Shown one piece after another: positions 9,061 through 16,674 of a stretch of 64,000 nt of DNA. Source of the stretch: Legionellaceae bacterium UBA6148 (GTDB taxonomy: Bacteria; Pseudomonadota; Gammaproteobacteria; Legionellales; Legionellaceae). The stretch's first letter is position 1, and each line of letters opens with the position of its first letter. The stretch is taken from contig DIUW01000032.1 of the NCBI GenBank assembly GCA_002423125.1, forward strand, positions 1 through 64,000, written 5' to 3'. The notes under the pieces are model-generated. The model had not been told where the DNA came from and did no database searches. It was given only the letters and a program-made list of their open reading frames with translations. The position numbers and the translations under genes are program-made.

Positions 9061-10129
9061 GATTAAATTCCTCTTTTGCAATTTCACGTTGCTCAATTAG
9101 GTAGTCGGGGAGTTCGGCGTAGTGGTAGTCAAACATACTGGTGATCGGTTGGGGCGTACGGTTTAAATACTCCTCAACGGCTTGTTGTACCTCTTCCGCG
9201 CAGGTTTCGAGCAGTTGCTTTTCTTTGGTCTCGTCCCAAAGTTGTTGTTGATGTAAAAAGTGCCGGAAACGTCGGATGGGTTCTTTTGCTACTGCATCGG
9301 TCACTTCTTCTTTGGGTTGATAGCGTGTAGCATCGTCGGCGGTTGTGTGATCACTGAGTCGGTATGTTAGCGCTTCAACGAGTGTTGGGCCCTCACCACG
9401 TCGTGCTTTTTCAAGGGCATCACCAATGACTTGACGTGTTGCAAGAATATCATTGCCATCAACTTGTACTCCTTCAAATCCTGCTGCAATGGCTTTTTGA
9501 GCAAGCGTTTCGGCCGCAGTTTGTTGATTGATATTGACCGATATAGCCCAATGATTATTATTAATGATGAATACAACCGGTAATTTCCAAGCGCCGGCAA
9601 CGTTGATGGCTTCATAAAAATCACCTTCCGACGTACCGCCATCACCAATGCAAACAACGGCAACCCGAGCTTGTTTGCGATATTGAAACGCAAATGCGAT
9701 TCCGGCGGCATGAAGGCATTGTGAGGCAATCGGCACACAAATGGGGAGATCCTCAGAATTGCAGGCAAACTGGCTGCCACGTTCGTCGCCCCCCCAATAA
9801 CTTAAGATCTCAGACATCTTAACTCCGCGCTGAAACTGTGCGGAATAATCTCTGTAATAAGGAGTCAAGACATCTTCAGGGCGCATGGCATGTCCAATCG
9901 CGGTGGAAATGGCTTCCTGACCATGAATTGGTGCATAAGTACCCATTTTTCCAGTGCGTTGCAGAGCGATTGCTTTTTTATCAAAAACGCGCGTAAGAAC
10001 CATTTGGCGATACAGGCTAATCAACGTTGCAGAGTCCTGTGCAAATTCAGGTAAAGCACCGCATAAATCACCGTTGTGATTGAGTAGCTGAGTATAGGGT
10101 ATCTCAAAGCGAGCAACAATAGTGGGCAC
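9053..10129 (-). CDS. 2-oxoacid dehydrogenase E1 component, alpha subunit
   Basis: The 358-residue protein carries the thiamine-diphosphate motif, starting at GDGGTSEGDFYEAINVAGAW and ending FIINNN, and the phosphorylation-loop region (YRLSDHTTADDATRY). The upstream part (TRVFDKKAIALQRTGKMGTY) is typical of PdhA/BkdA-type E1 alpha. It is first in the operon and starts at a GTG with GGAG 7 bases upstream. Three-gene operons with separate alpha and beta subunits occur for both pyruvate and branched-chain complexes. The liu leucine operon elsewhere in the window makes a branched-chain role attractive but unproved. Confidence 0.92.
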   Translation of the reverse strand: MPTIVARFEIPYTQLLNHNGDLCGALPEFAQDSATLISLYRQMVLTRVFDKKAIALQRTGKMGTYAPIHGQEAISTAIGHAMRPEDVLTPYYRDYSAQFQRGVKMSEILSYWGGDERGSQFACNSEDLPICVPIASQCLHAAGIAFAFQYRKQARVAVVCIGDGGTSEGDFYEAINVAGAWKLPVVFIINNNHWAISVNINQQTAAETLAQKAIAAGFEGVQVDGNDILATRQVIGDALEKARRGEGPTLVEALTYRLSDHTTADDATRYQPKEEVTDAVAKEPIRRFRHFLHQQQLWDETKEKQLLETCAEEVQQAVEEYLNRTPQPITSMFDYHYAELPDYLIEQREIAKEEFNHG

Positions 10130-10153
10130 GGCTTATCTCCTGTTTTTTATAAG

Positions 10154-11401
10154 TTAAAGCACTGCCATTCCCGTTGGGCGAACGGAAGGATAAACCTCTG
10201 GCGGTGTATGGCATGGCGTCAAAAGTCCTGTCGCGTTAATACCACAGATAGTCACAAGCGAGAAATCGGTCGATGAAATATAGGCTAATGTATTATTATG
10301 ATTTAATACAATATTTCCTTGATTTGCCGCGGTACCAACACAGGAAAATCCAGCCCCTGTTTGTGAGCAGCTGGTGAGGTCTCCATTGATTAAATTACAT
10401 CGATTGATTGTTCCTAAGTTTGTCGTTCCGTAACCAATTCCCTCATATAGCCAGCTACCTGTTGAATTAATTGCCAGAGCCGATACGCCTTCAGTGGATG
10501 GTGTGGTCTGATTTTTGCAGTTGTATAAATCACCCGTAGTTGGATTAATGTTGCAGATGTTAACACCGGTTCTCGTCCCAACATAGAGCAAGGTATTTTG
10601 AGGATTTAATACGATATCATTTGCATTTGTTGCCCCTGTTGCAAAGGGTGAACAGGCAGTTAACGTCCCATCATTGGAGTTAATGGAACATCGTGTGACG
10701 CTGCCATCATAGTTGCTTGAAATGTACGCATAAGTTTCACGGGAATTGAACGTGATATCCCACGGATGATTAGTCAGAGATGTTACTGCAATGCGACAGT
10801 TGCTCAATAAGCCTGTATTTTGGTTAATGGAACAAACATTGACTTGAAAATCGTTCTGCTGAGGGAAGTATGCCAATGTGCCTGCGGCGTTAATCTTCAT
10901 CCGGACAGCCTCAATGCCATCTAAGTTCGTTACCGCGGGTACGCACGTTCCTATTTCGCCTGATGGCGAACTAAGAGGGCATACGAGCACTCGTAGTTCC
11001 GGAGAGGCATTAAAATATTGGGTTATATAAAGAAAACGACCATTGTTCGTCGCTTTCATCTTTTCAATCGGCACGTAAGCATTTAATGCCAGACTCATTG
11101 TTAATTCGGTGCTAGGTCCTTTAATGCCAATGGTTACTGGGGTCGAGTCGCTTGCTGTAAATTTGCAATAACCATTGGAGAGCATTGTGCAATCGGTATC
11201 AGGGTTCAGAAAAGATGATCCCGGTGTATTGAGGTAAAGACCCGCGGCGTAATATGTTCTTCCTGGAATTGTGGTGCGAATTTGCAGATTACTGCCCATC
11301 ATTGTTACATTAAACAAAGGCCCTGGACTTGCAGAAAACGCATTGCTTATGAAAAATACTAAAAATAGAGCTATGTATTTTTTAAATTTAACTCGGTTCA
11401 T
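10154..11401 (-). CDS. secreted beta-propeller protein with cysteine-bracketed repeats
   Basis: The 415-residue protein has a signal peptide (about 1-23, ending SNAFS). About residues 130-400 contain four to six repeats of about 45-50 residues in which two Cys frame a short turn, for example CSINQNTGLLSNC, CSINSNDGTLTAC, CNINPTTGDLYNC and CNLINGDLTSC. Between them are NPQNTLLYVG/NHNNTLAYIS-type strands, the pattern of YncE/lactonase-like propellers. The paired Cys probably form disulfides in the periplasm or outside. Function and ligand are unknown. AAGGA precedes the ATG. The gene lies 24 bases after the SPOR-barrel gene on the same strand and may be its operon partner. Confidence 0.72.
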   Translation of the reverse strand: MNRVKFKKYIALFLVFFISNAFSASPGPLFNVTMMGSNLQIRTTIPGRTYYAAGLYLNTPGSSFLNPDTDCTMLSNGYCKFTASDSTPVTIGIKGPSTELTMSLALNAYVPIEKMKATNNGRFLYITQYFNASPELRVLVCPLSSPSGEIGTCVPAVTNLDGIEAVRMKINAAGTLAYFPQQNDFQVNVCSINQNTGLLSNCRIAVTSLTNHPWDITFNSRETYAYISSNYDGSVTRCSINSNDGTLTACSPFATGATNANDIVLNPQNTLLYVGTRTGVNICNINPTTGDLYNCKNQTTPSTEGVSALAINSTGSWLYEGIGYGTTNLGTINRCNLINGDLTSCSQTGAGFSCVGTAANQGNIVLNHNNTLAYISSTDFSLVTICGINATGLLTPCHTPPEVYPSVRPTGMAVL

Positions 11402-11425
11402 TGTCCTTCATTCCTTAATCGTGAA

Positions 11426-12529
11426 TTAGTTTGATATAGAGCATGTCAGTGCGTTCGCATAAATTTGTCCAGTATTGAGCTGATTTAGAATTTGAGAGCT
11501 ATTCACTTGGAATTTCCCTTCTCCTAAATAATAGAAATGATAGCCGCACTCAAGTGGATATTGCTCAAGCAAATGTTTCATTTGCAATCCAATGCCGAAC
11601 GTTGCACTGAATGTTGTTGTGGTTTGGCCTGAAAAAGGATTATCACGAAGAGAGTCAGCATAGATAATTGTTTCATTATATCCACTGGTTTTCATAAAAT
11701 TCGGGCCAATTCCTGCGTCTGCGGTGATCCCGTAGTCATGATTTGGAATGTCATAAATGGCTTTTATAGTGGCATAAACAGGAATATTTTCCACATTAAA
11801 TGAATAAGATAAATTTTTAAACAGCTTCTCCTGCAAAATATCGCCTTTCACGGAGGTTTTTCCAAAATAATTGGCCTTGACTCCATAACGTATTTTGAGA
11901 TTTTCCGGGTTGTATTCTGGTACTTCTACATCATAGCTCAGACCAATTAAAGCATTGCCATTATGGGTACTCGTTTTGGTATATTCTTCCCCGATAACAT
12001 GCTGGATATTAATCGTCTGTTGGTGTCCCAGGGAGCTATAAAAGCCTCCTGCGCTTATACTGAATGAGGAGGAAAAGTCTTCGGATTTTTTGGGGGAGCC
12101 TATCTTATACACAGGATTATAGGTGTTGCGCATCGAGTGATTGGTGTGGATCGGCTGTGTTCGTGAAATGGGTTGATGAGGGAGTATTGGATGAGCCGAT
12201 GATGATTGCTTCAATAAATATCCGATTTTCCTTACTTCTGCCGCAGAATAAAAAGGCCCCATATACACATGATAAAATTGATGGCTATATTTGATGAGGG
12301 TTAAGTTGAATCCTTTGCTACGTAGTTGGTCATAATATTGATAGGCTTTTGATTTGTCTTTGAATGAGTTGAGAGAGAGATAAAAGACGCCGTTGGCAGA
12401 TAAATTAATCTGTTCTGCCCCTTCAGCCCCATAGATGAAATGAGTTTGTGCGTGTGACGTTCCTTGTTGCGCTAAACAGCTTAGTATTGTCAAAAGAAAA
12501 AAATGCGACGGGGCTAAATGCTTCTTCAT
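11426..12529 (-). CDS. SPOR-like domain fused to an outer-membrane beta-barrel
   Basis: The 367-residue protein has a signal peptide (about 1-27). A SPOR-like segment at about residues 47-110 follows (FYLSLNSFKDKSKAYQYYDQ, ending YHVYMGPFYSAAEVRKIGYL). About residues 150-367 have alternating aromatic strands (ISAGGFYSSLGHQ, IRYGVKANYFGK, GITADAGIGPNFMK, ECGYHFYYLGEGKFQV) expected of an 8-strand outer-membrane barrel. SPOR domains bind peptidoglycan lacking stem peptides, often at division sites. A barrel with a periplasmic SPOR domain could tether the outer membrane to the wall (inference). It is just upstream of the beta-propeller gene. The SPOR assignment rests on pattern and should be tested with a profile. 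Confidence 0.62.
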   Translation of the reverse strand: MKKHLAPSHFFLLTILSCLAQQGTSHAQTHFIYGAEGAEQINLSANGVFYLSLNSFKDKSKAYQYYDQLRSKGFNLTLIKYSHQFYHVYMGPFYSAAEVRKIGYLLKQSSSAHPILPHQPISRTQPIHTNHSMRNTYNPVYKIGSPKKSEDFSSSFSISAGGFYSSLGHQQTINIQHVIGEEYTKTSTHNGNALIGLSYDVEVPEYNPENLKIRYGVKANYFGKTSVKGDILQEKLFKNLSYSFNVENIPVYATIKAIYDIPNHDYGITADAGIGPNFMKTSGYNETIIYADSLRDNPFSGQTTTTFSATFGIGLQMKHLLEQYPLECGYHFYYLGEGKFQVNSSQILNQLNTGQIYANALTCSISN

Positions 12530-12719
12530 TTAATATAGATCCCTTATATTCGATAGTCACGTTTCTATTGATTGAATTTAGCAATAGATTGCCAGGTTAT
12601 TTTTTGTTTAGCAATGATCTGCTGGCTTGTTAAACAGATGCTTGGCGGAAACCCCTATTTTTATTTCACTGTCGCTGGCACAGAGGGTTCTCAATGATGC
12701 AAAGCTAATTTGAGTGCTA

Positions 12720-13880
12720 TTATTCATAAACATCAGTCATGATTTTTGTAGGCTCTTCTAGAATGTTTAATATTTCGGTAGCACAGTAAACTTTGTCTCG
12801 CTTATTATCATTCGTCTTTTTAATAATGCCTGCAGCTTCAAGTTTTTGAATACCCCTTTGTGCGGTGCTATAGGCAATACCCAGTTCTTCGGCAATTTTA
12901 TTGGTGGTGAAATAAGGATTCACCGCAAAATGCTGCACCATGTCCACAGGAACTTGGGAGCCGCCGCTTGCAACAACAATCTTCCATTGATTTAATAATT
13001 CATTAATACGTTCAGCGCGTGATAAAACATCTTCAGATTGTACGGCAACACCATTGAGAAAATAAATAAGCCATTCATGCCATGTGCCTTTCGAACTCAC
13101 GTTATAAAGCTGCTTATAATATTCATCCCGTGTCGCTTCAAAAAATGCAGATAAATATAACAAGGGCGAAGGCAGCATTTTTTGTTCAACCAAGAGCAGC
13201 ATAATCAAGAGTCGTCCAATGCGCCCATTTCCATCTAAAAATGGATGGATGGCTTCAAATTGATAATGGCAAAGTGCTATATGGATTAATGGTGGTAGCG
13301 ATCTATTGTGTAAAAAGGTTTCAAGCTCTCCCAAGCAGTCCATTAAATAATCAGGTGGTGGTGGCACAAATTTCGCTGTATTCAGCGTACATCCTGGAGA
13401 TCCAATCCAATTCTGGCTTCGTCTAAATTCTCCAGGGGTTGCATGAGATCCTCTAACACCCTGCATTAAGTGTTCATGAAGTTCTGTGATAAGACGTAGC
13501 GATAATGGAAGCTCTGCTAATCGCCCTAGTCCATAATCAAGTGCTTTGATATAGTTTTGTACCTCTTGGAGATCGTCAGGGTTTTGTTTTACGTGAGCAC
13601 CAGCATTGGCAGCTAAGATTTCCCCTAAAGTTGCTTGAGTGCCTTCAATTTTACTGGACAGAACCGCTTCACGAGTGATAAATGGACGCATCAAAAGATG
13701 AGGATTAGGTAACTTACTGCCTTCGCGTGCCAATTTACCTAACAAAAAGTCGGCCCGAGATAAGCTGTTAACTACCGCATTATCCCATTCAAATTTAGGT
13801 GGTAGACTATGGGGTACAAAGGCATTATACCCTTTCGGTGATTTAAAGATTTGTCCTGAAGGGGATTGTTGTATATCCAT
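12720..13880 (-). CDS. Fic family protein (AMP-transferase fold) with C-terminal winged helix
   Basis: The 386-residue protein has an N-terminal Fic_N region with the inhibitory helix motif SSKIEG (about 75-80). The Fic core motif is HPFLDGNGRIGR (about 202-213) with catalytic His and all Asp/Gly/Arg of the consensus. A C-terminal DNA-binding winged helix (YFTTNKIAEELGIAYSTAQR, about 324-343) follows. Fic enzymes usually move AMP from ATP onto a Ser, Thr or Tyr of a target; the Glu in the inhibitory helix keeps the enzyme off until displaced. GAGG precedes the ATG. Two identical-spacing inverted repeats upstream suggest self-regulation through the winged helix. The target is unknown. Confidence 0.9.
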   Translation of the reverse strand: MDIQQSPSGQIFKSPKGYNAFVPHSLPPKFEWDNAVVNSLSRADFLLGKLAREGSKLPNPHLLMRPFITREAVLSSKIEGTQATLGEILAANAGAHVKQNPDDLQEVQNYIKALDYGLGRLAELPLSLRLITELHEHLMQGVRGSHATPGEFRRSQNWIGSPGCTLNTAKFVPPPPDYLMDCLGELETFLHNRSLPPLIHIALCHYQFEAIHPFLDGNGRIGRLLIMLLLVEQKMLPSPLLYLSAFFEATRDEYYKQLYNVSSKGTWHEWLIYFLNGVAVQSEDVLSRAERINELLNQWKIVVASGGSQVPVDMVQHFAVNPYFTTNKIAEELGIAYSTAQRGIQKLEAAGIIKKTNDNKRDKVYCATEILNILEEPTKIMTDVYE

Positions 13881-13920
13881 GTAACCAGCCTCTATTTGAT
13901 AATACCTATACCATAACTGC

Positions 13921-13950
13921 TATTATCGAAAAAGTAAATATCCGATAATA
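13921..13950. promoter_or_regulatory. operator-like inverted repeat 1 upstream of fic
   Basis: TATTATCG (13921-13928) and CGATAATA (13943-13950) form a perfect 8-bp inverted repeat with 14 bases between. The site lies 40 bases upstream of the fic ATG. The same half-sites with the same spacing recur at 13993-14022. Binding by the Fic winged helix is inference. Confidence 0.55.
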
Positions 13951-13992
13951 ACGTCATTCCTTATCACCGCACATGAGAATAGGAATTCAAGT

Positions 13993-14022
13993 TATTGTCG
14001 AATACATGGGAAATCGATAATA
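13993..14022. promoter_or_regulatory. operator-like inverted repeat 2 upstream of fic
   Basis: TATTGTCG (13993-14000) and CGATAATA (14015-14022) repeat the arrangement at 13921-13950 with one mismatch, 14 bases between arms, and exactly 72 bases downstream of it. Two such sites suggest cooperative binding or looping by one dimeric regulator. Confidence 0.55.
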
Positions 14023-14025
14023 AAG

Positions 14026-14271
14026 TTAACTTGCTAGCACTTGAAGTATGTTTTTTACAACGTTATTCGCGAGATATTTAAGTAACCTTCTTTGTCCTAT
14101 TGGCAAACCTGATAACTCTCTTAAAGCATCGCTCCATTCTTCAGTAACGACGTTTGCCCAAGCGTTTTCGATATCAATTATTTTTGGTGATTTAATTGAA
14201 GTTTCCCATAGAATATCGCACAAATAGTTTACATATTGGAAAACTCTTCCAAAGTATTTGCATACAATTAC
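14026..14271 (-). pseudogene. C-terminal remnant, possibly of an AAA-type ATPase
   Basis: The minus strand is open from about 14271 to a stop at 14026 with no ATG near its start (a TTG at 14223 is possible). Its translation, with FGRVFQYVNYLCDILWETS, WANVVTEEWSDALREL and GLPIGQRRLLKYLANN, resembles the winged-helix tail that follows the ATPase domain in some bacterial AAA proteins. No Walker motifs are present. The 5' end runs under the promoter of the MazEF-like pair. I read it as a decayed gene end; the family call is weak. Confidence 0.35.
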
Positions 14272-14299
14272 TCAATCGCCTATAATGTTACATGTAACA
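14258..14299 (+). promoter_or_regulatory. sigma-70 promoter and palindromic operator of the MazEF-like module
   Basis: TTGCAT (14258-14263) and TATAAT (14281-14286) are 17 bases apart, an almost ideal sigma-70 promoter. A perfect 14-bp palindrome, TGTTACATGTAACA (14286-14299), overlaps the expected transcription start. This fits repression by the antitoxin or toxin-antitoxin complex, as is usual for such modules. Confidence 0.75.
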
Positions 14300-14331
14300 A
14301 GTGTTATTCGAGATAAAAAGGAGTGTCTATT

Positions 14332-14544
14332 ATGGCAGGATCAACTGCTTCGCGAGTACAAAAGCATCGAGCTAATCTGCGAGCAAAAGGCTTAAAGCTG
14401 ATTCAAATTTGGGTTCCTGATACACATATGCAGGGGTTTGCAGAAGAGTGTCGACAGCAATCGTTATTGACAAAGCAAGCGGATAACGATCACGAAATCA
14501 ATGAGTTCATTGGCCACGCATCCGATTTTAGAGGCTGGGAATGA
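14332..14544 (+). CDS. antitoxin, MazE-like DUF3018 family
   Basis: This protein of about 70 residues has SRVQKHRANLRAKGLKLIQIWVPD, the hallmark of the DUF3018 antitoxins found with PemK/MazF toxins: a basic N-terminal DNA-binding part and an acidic C-terminal toxin-binding tail. AAGGAG at 14318-14323 sets the ATG at 14332 as the start. An in-frame GTG at 14323 lies inside the Shine-Dalgarno sequence and is rejected. The end overlaps the toxin gene by 4 bases (ATGA), so translation is coupled. Confidence 0.85.
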   Translation: MAGSTASRVQKHRANLRAKGLKLIQIWVPDTHMQGFAEECRQQSLLTKQADNDHEINEFIGHASDFRGWE

Positions 14545-14864
14545 AGCGTGGGGATATTGTCACCATTGTATTTGCAGGGGAGTATGGCAAACCTAGACCA
14601 GGATTAATTATCCAATCAGATCTATTTGAAGAAACACCTTCTGTGACAGTCCTTCCCATAACTAGCCACTTAGTGAATGCACCGCTGTTACGAATCCAAG
14701 TTGAACTATCAGAAACCAATGGTTTAAAGATGACCTCACAAATCATGATTGATAAGTTGTACACAACGCCACGTGAAAAAATTGGCAAAATTATTGGTTC
14801 GCTGGATACTAAGTTAATGATTTCGGTCGATAGGGCTTTAGCGGTTTTTATTGGTATTGCTTAA
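14541..14864 (+). CDS. MazF/PemK-family mRNA endonuclease toxin
   Basis: The 107 residues follow the family closely: KRGDIVTIVFAGEYGKPRPG (the beta-strand and loop with the catalytic Arg), VTVLPITSHLVNAP, SQIMIDKLYTTPREKIGKII and GSLDTKLM. Members cut single-stranded RNA at short motifs; the target motif cannot be predicted from this sequence. Length and key residues are complete, so it is probably active and held in check by the upstream antitoxin. Confidence 0.92.
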   Translation: MKRGDIVTIVFAGEYGKPRPGLIIQSDLFEETPSVTVLPITSHLVNAPLLRIQVELSETNGLKMTSQIMIDKLYTTPREKIGKIIGSLDTKLMISVDRALAVFIGIA

Positions 14865-14979
14865 AGACGACTGTGAATACGGTTGAAAATATGAATGGAT
14901 TTGGCTTGTATTTAGGATAGGGGGCAAGTGTATTGTAATGCTGAGTGCGATGGAGGGGCTCGAATGCCTAATCACCAGT

Positions 14980-15107
14980 AAAGGGGGCAAGTATTCATTT
15001 GACAAAACACTTGCCCTCCAGACATCACCGCGACAAGATTTGATTTTGAAAATTTTCTAACAACAGCCTAAATTCACTATTTATTAATAACGTCTCTCTA
15101 CCACTAC
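14980..15107. repeat. left arm of a 128-bp inverted duplication
   Basis: The segment is the reverse complement, with about a dozen mismatches, of 16414-16541. It includes a hairpin (GGGCAAGT at 14985-14992 with ACTTGCCC at 15009-15016) of the kind found at REP-type elements. It also carries, on the minus strand, the end of a coding frame (SGRETLLINSEFRLLLENF, stop at 15025). Confidence 0.8.
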
Positions 15108-15240
15108 TGATTGATGTCAATATCTAAGCTGGTTTTGTATTTAAGCACACAACTGACCAATGAGGGTACGCCTGCGCCACAAGCCTTACGTAAAGCCAGT
15201 GAATAATTTTTATCTTTAATAGCTTTAAGATAACAGGTTT
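15025..15240 (-). pseudogene. decayed ankyrin-like gene end
   Basis: On the minus strand about 15240-15104 reads KDKNYSLALRKACGAGVPSL and VSCVLKYKTSLDIDINQ, then a stop. This resembles the helix-turn-helix of an ankyrin-type repeat as found in Legionella/Coxiella proteins. After a frame change the sequence continues SGRETLLINSEFRLLLENF to a stop at 15025. The frameshift and lack of a start mark it as a relic. The family call is by eye only. Confidence 0.35.
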
Positions 15241-15394
15241 TTCAATTCCTGCAATTCATCTACAGTTGACTGCCAAAATCGCTGATATCGAGCAGAATGA
15301 ATTTAGTAAAATAGCAACACAAGCCAAAGAAGGTTATCCTGTATCAAAACTAATGAAGGCAATCATTACAATGGATGCTACATTGGAACATTAA
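15236..15394 (+). pseudogene. C-terminal fragment of an OsmC/Ohr-family peroxiredoxin
   Basis: The plus-strand frame reads IHLQLTAKIADIEQNEFSKI, then ATQAKEGYPVSKLMKAIITM, then DATLEH and a stop. This matches the last third of OsmC/Ohr proteins, which detoxify organic peroxides. The family has a catalytic Cys where this copy has Tyr (GYPVSK for CPVSK), and there is no upstream part in frame (stop at 15200-15202). It is a remnant. It abuts the epimerase gene. Confidence 0.6.
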
Positions 15395-15413
15395 AACGAT
15401 TGAAGGAAAAAGC

Positions 15414-16334
15414 ATGAATATTTTAATTGCAGGCGCCTCCGGATTCATAGGGCACCGACTTGTAGCGGCTTTGCAAACCAACCATACCGTTACTGTATTA
15501 GGACGTAATCGAGCGAATTTACAACGTCACTTTTCAGAGCCTGTGAAATTGGCCACTTGGGAGACTCTACCTAATTTAGAAGCGAGTGCATATGATGCGA
15601 TTATCAATCTCTGTGGTTATAACATTGCAGCCTCAAGATGGAGTGAAGCGGTTAAAAAGCAGCTGATTGATTCACGTGTTCAAACAACATCGACTTTGGT
15701 TGATTGGGCAATCAAGGCCAACGCCAAACCTCATTTTATTTGTGCGAATGCGGTTGGGATCTATGGAATGCAAGAAAGTCACGACAAGCGTGATTTGGAT
15801 GAAGATAGCCCCATTGATTTTGAACATCCGTGTGATTTTTTGAGTGAGATAGGAGTTCGTTGGCAACAAGCATTGCAACCTGCAATTGATTATGGCATGA
15901 ATGTGACAACTACGCGTTTCGGTATTGTTCTTGGAAAAAGTGATGGTGTCCTTAAAAAGCTGAGTCCAAGTTTTTATATGGGCTTTGGCAGTATTATTGG
16001 TGATGGCAAACAAATCATGTCTTGGGTTCATATTGATGATGTTGTGAATGCCATACTCTTTTTACTTAAAAAACCAGAGTTAACGGGTGCATTTAACATA
16101 ACATCTCCTAATCCTGTGAGCCAAGCTGCATTTGCACGTGCATTAGCAAAAGCCATGCACCGGCCACTGTTTTTGAAAATGCCAGCGTTTGTTATTCGTT
16201 TATTGTTTGGTGAAATGGGTGAGTGTTTACTTCTTAAAGGCCAACGTGTCGTGCCGAGTCGTTTAATGGAATCAGGTTATGACTTCCGTTATCCCAATTT
16301 GATGGATGCGCTACGACATGAATATGCGTATTGA
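15414..16334 (+). CDS. TIGR01777-type NAD(P)-dependent epimerase-like protein
   Basis: The protein of about 306 residues is an SDR-fold nucleotide-sugar-epimerase homologue. It has the cofactor loop GASGFIGHRL at the start, then INLCGYNIAASRWSEAVKKQ, the family signature ANAVGIYG, and the C-terminal segment PSRLMESGYDFRYPNLMDAL. The family resembles E. coli YfcH and its substrate is unknown. I choose the ATG at 15414, with GAAGGA upstream, over the longer frame from 15375 that belongs to the OsmC remnant region. The gene lies between the two arms of a 128-bp inverted duplication. Confidence 0.88.
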   Translation: MNILIAGASGFIGHRLVAALQTNHTVTVLGRNRANLQRHFSEPVKLATWETLPNLEASAYDAIINLCGYNIAASRWSEAVKKQLIDSRVQTTSTLVDWAIKANAKPHFICANAVGIYGMQESHDKRDLDEDSPIDFEHPCDFLSEIGVRWQQALQPAIDYGMNVTTTRFGIVLGKSDGVLKKLSPSFYMGFGSIIGDGKQIMSWVHIDDVVNAILFLLKKPELTGAFNITSPNPVSQAAFARALAKAMHRPLFLKMPAFVIRLLFGEMGECLLLKGQRVVPSRLMESGYDFRYPNLMDALRHEYAY

Positions 16335-16389
16335 AAAGAAAAGGGGTCGAGTGTTCATTTGACACAGTATTAAGAAAATAAATATAGTC

Positions 16390-16496
16390 ATGAAGATGTT
16401 AGTAATGCTGTTCGTAGTGGTAGAGAGAAGTTATTAATAAATAGTGAATTTAAGCTGTTGTTAGAAAATTTTCAAAATCAAATTTTGTCGTGGTAA
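16390..16496 (+). pseudogene. second copy of the decayed gene end
   Basis: The plus strand reads KYSHEDVSNAVRSGREKLLI, then NSEFKLLLENFQNQILSW and a stop at 16494-16496. It matches the minus-strand fragment ending at 15025. No start is visible. It shows that the inverted duplication copied part of a gene and not only a REP-like hairpin. Confidence 0.45.
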
Positions 16497-16541
16497 TGTC
16501 TGAATGGTAAGTGTTTTGTCAAATGAATACTTGCCCCCTTT
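16414..16541. repeat. right arm of the 128-bp inverted duplication
   Basis: Reverse complement of 14980-15107 with the same length and no large gaps. The two arms bracket the OsmC remnant and the epimerase gene (about 1.3 kb). A related but shorter GGGGTCGAGTGTTCATTTGA sequence lies just after the epimerase stop, near 16345. Confidence 0.8.
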
Positions 16542-16548
16542 TTAATAT

Positions 16549-16601
16549 CATATACCCATCGGAAATGAAGATACTGGATTTGGTCTATCGCTTTTTCCGC
16601 C
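16549..16601. repeat. TACCCATCGGAA repeat plus a 40-bp match to the start of tamB
   Basis: TACCCATCGGAA with its following GAAGATACTG matches the palindromic repeat at 43217-43255. Bases 16562-16601 match 40988-41027, inside the tamB coding region, at 39 of 40 positions. Confidence 0.7.
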
Positions 16602-16674
16602 CATTGCGCCATTAAGAACTAGAAAATGAGCAAAAAAATGTTATGATCATGGAAAAATAGTGGAGTTTTATGTT

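Noticed and set aside
15375..15413. Longer start for the epimerase
   Set aside because: These codons come from the OsmC remnant region, while the ATG at 15414 begins the conserved domain and has a good ribosome-binding site.
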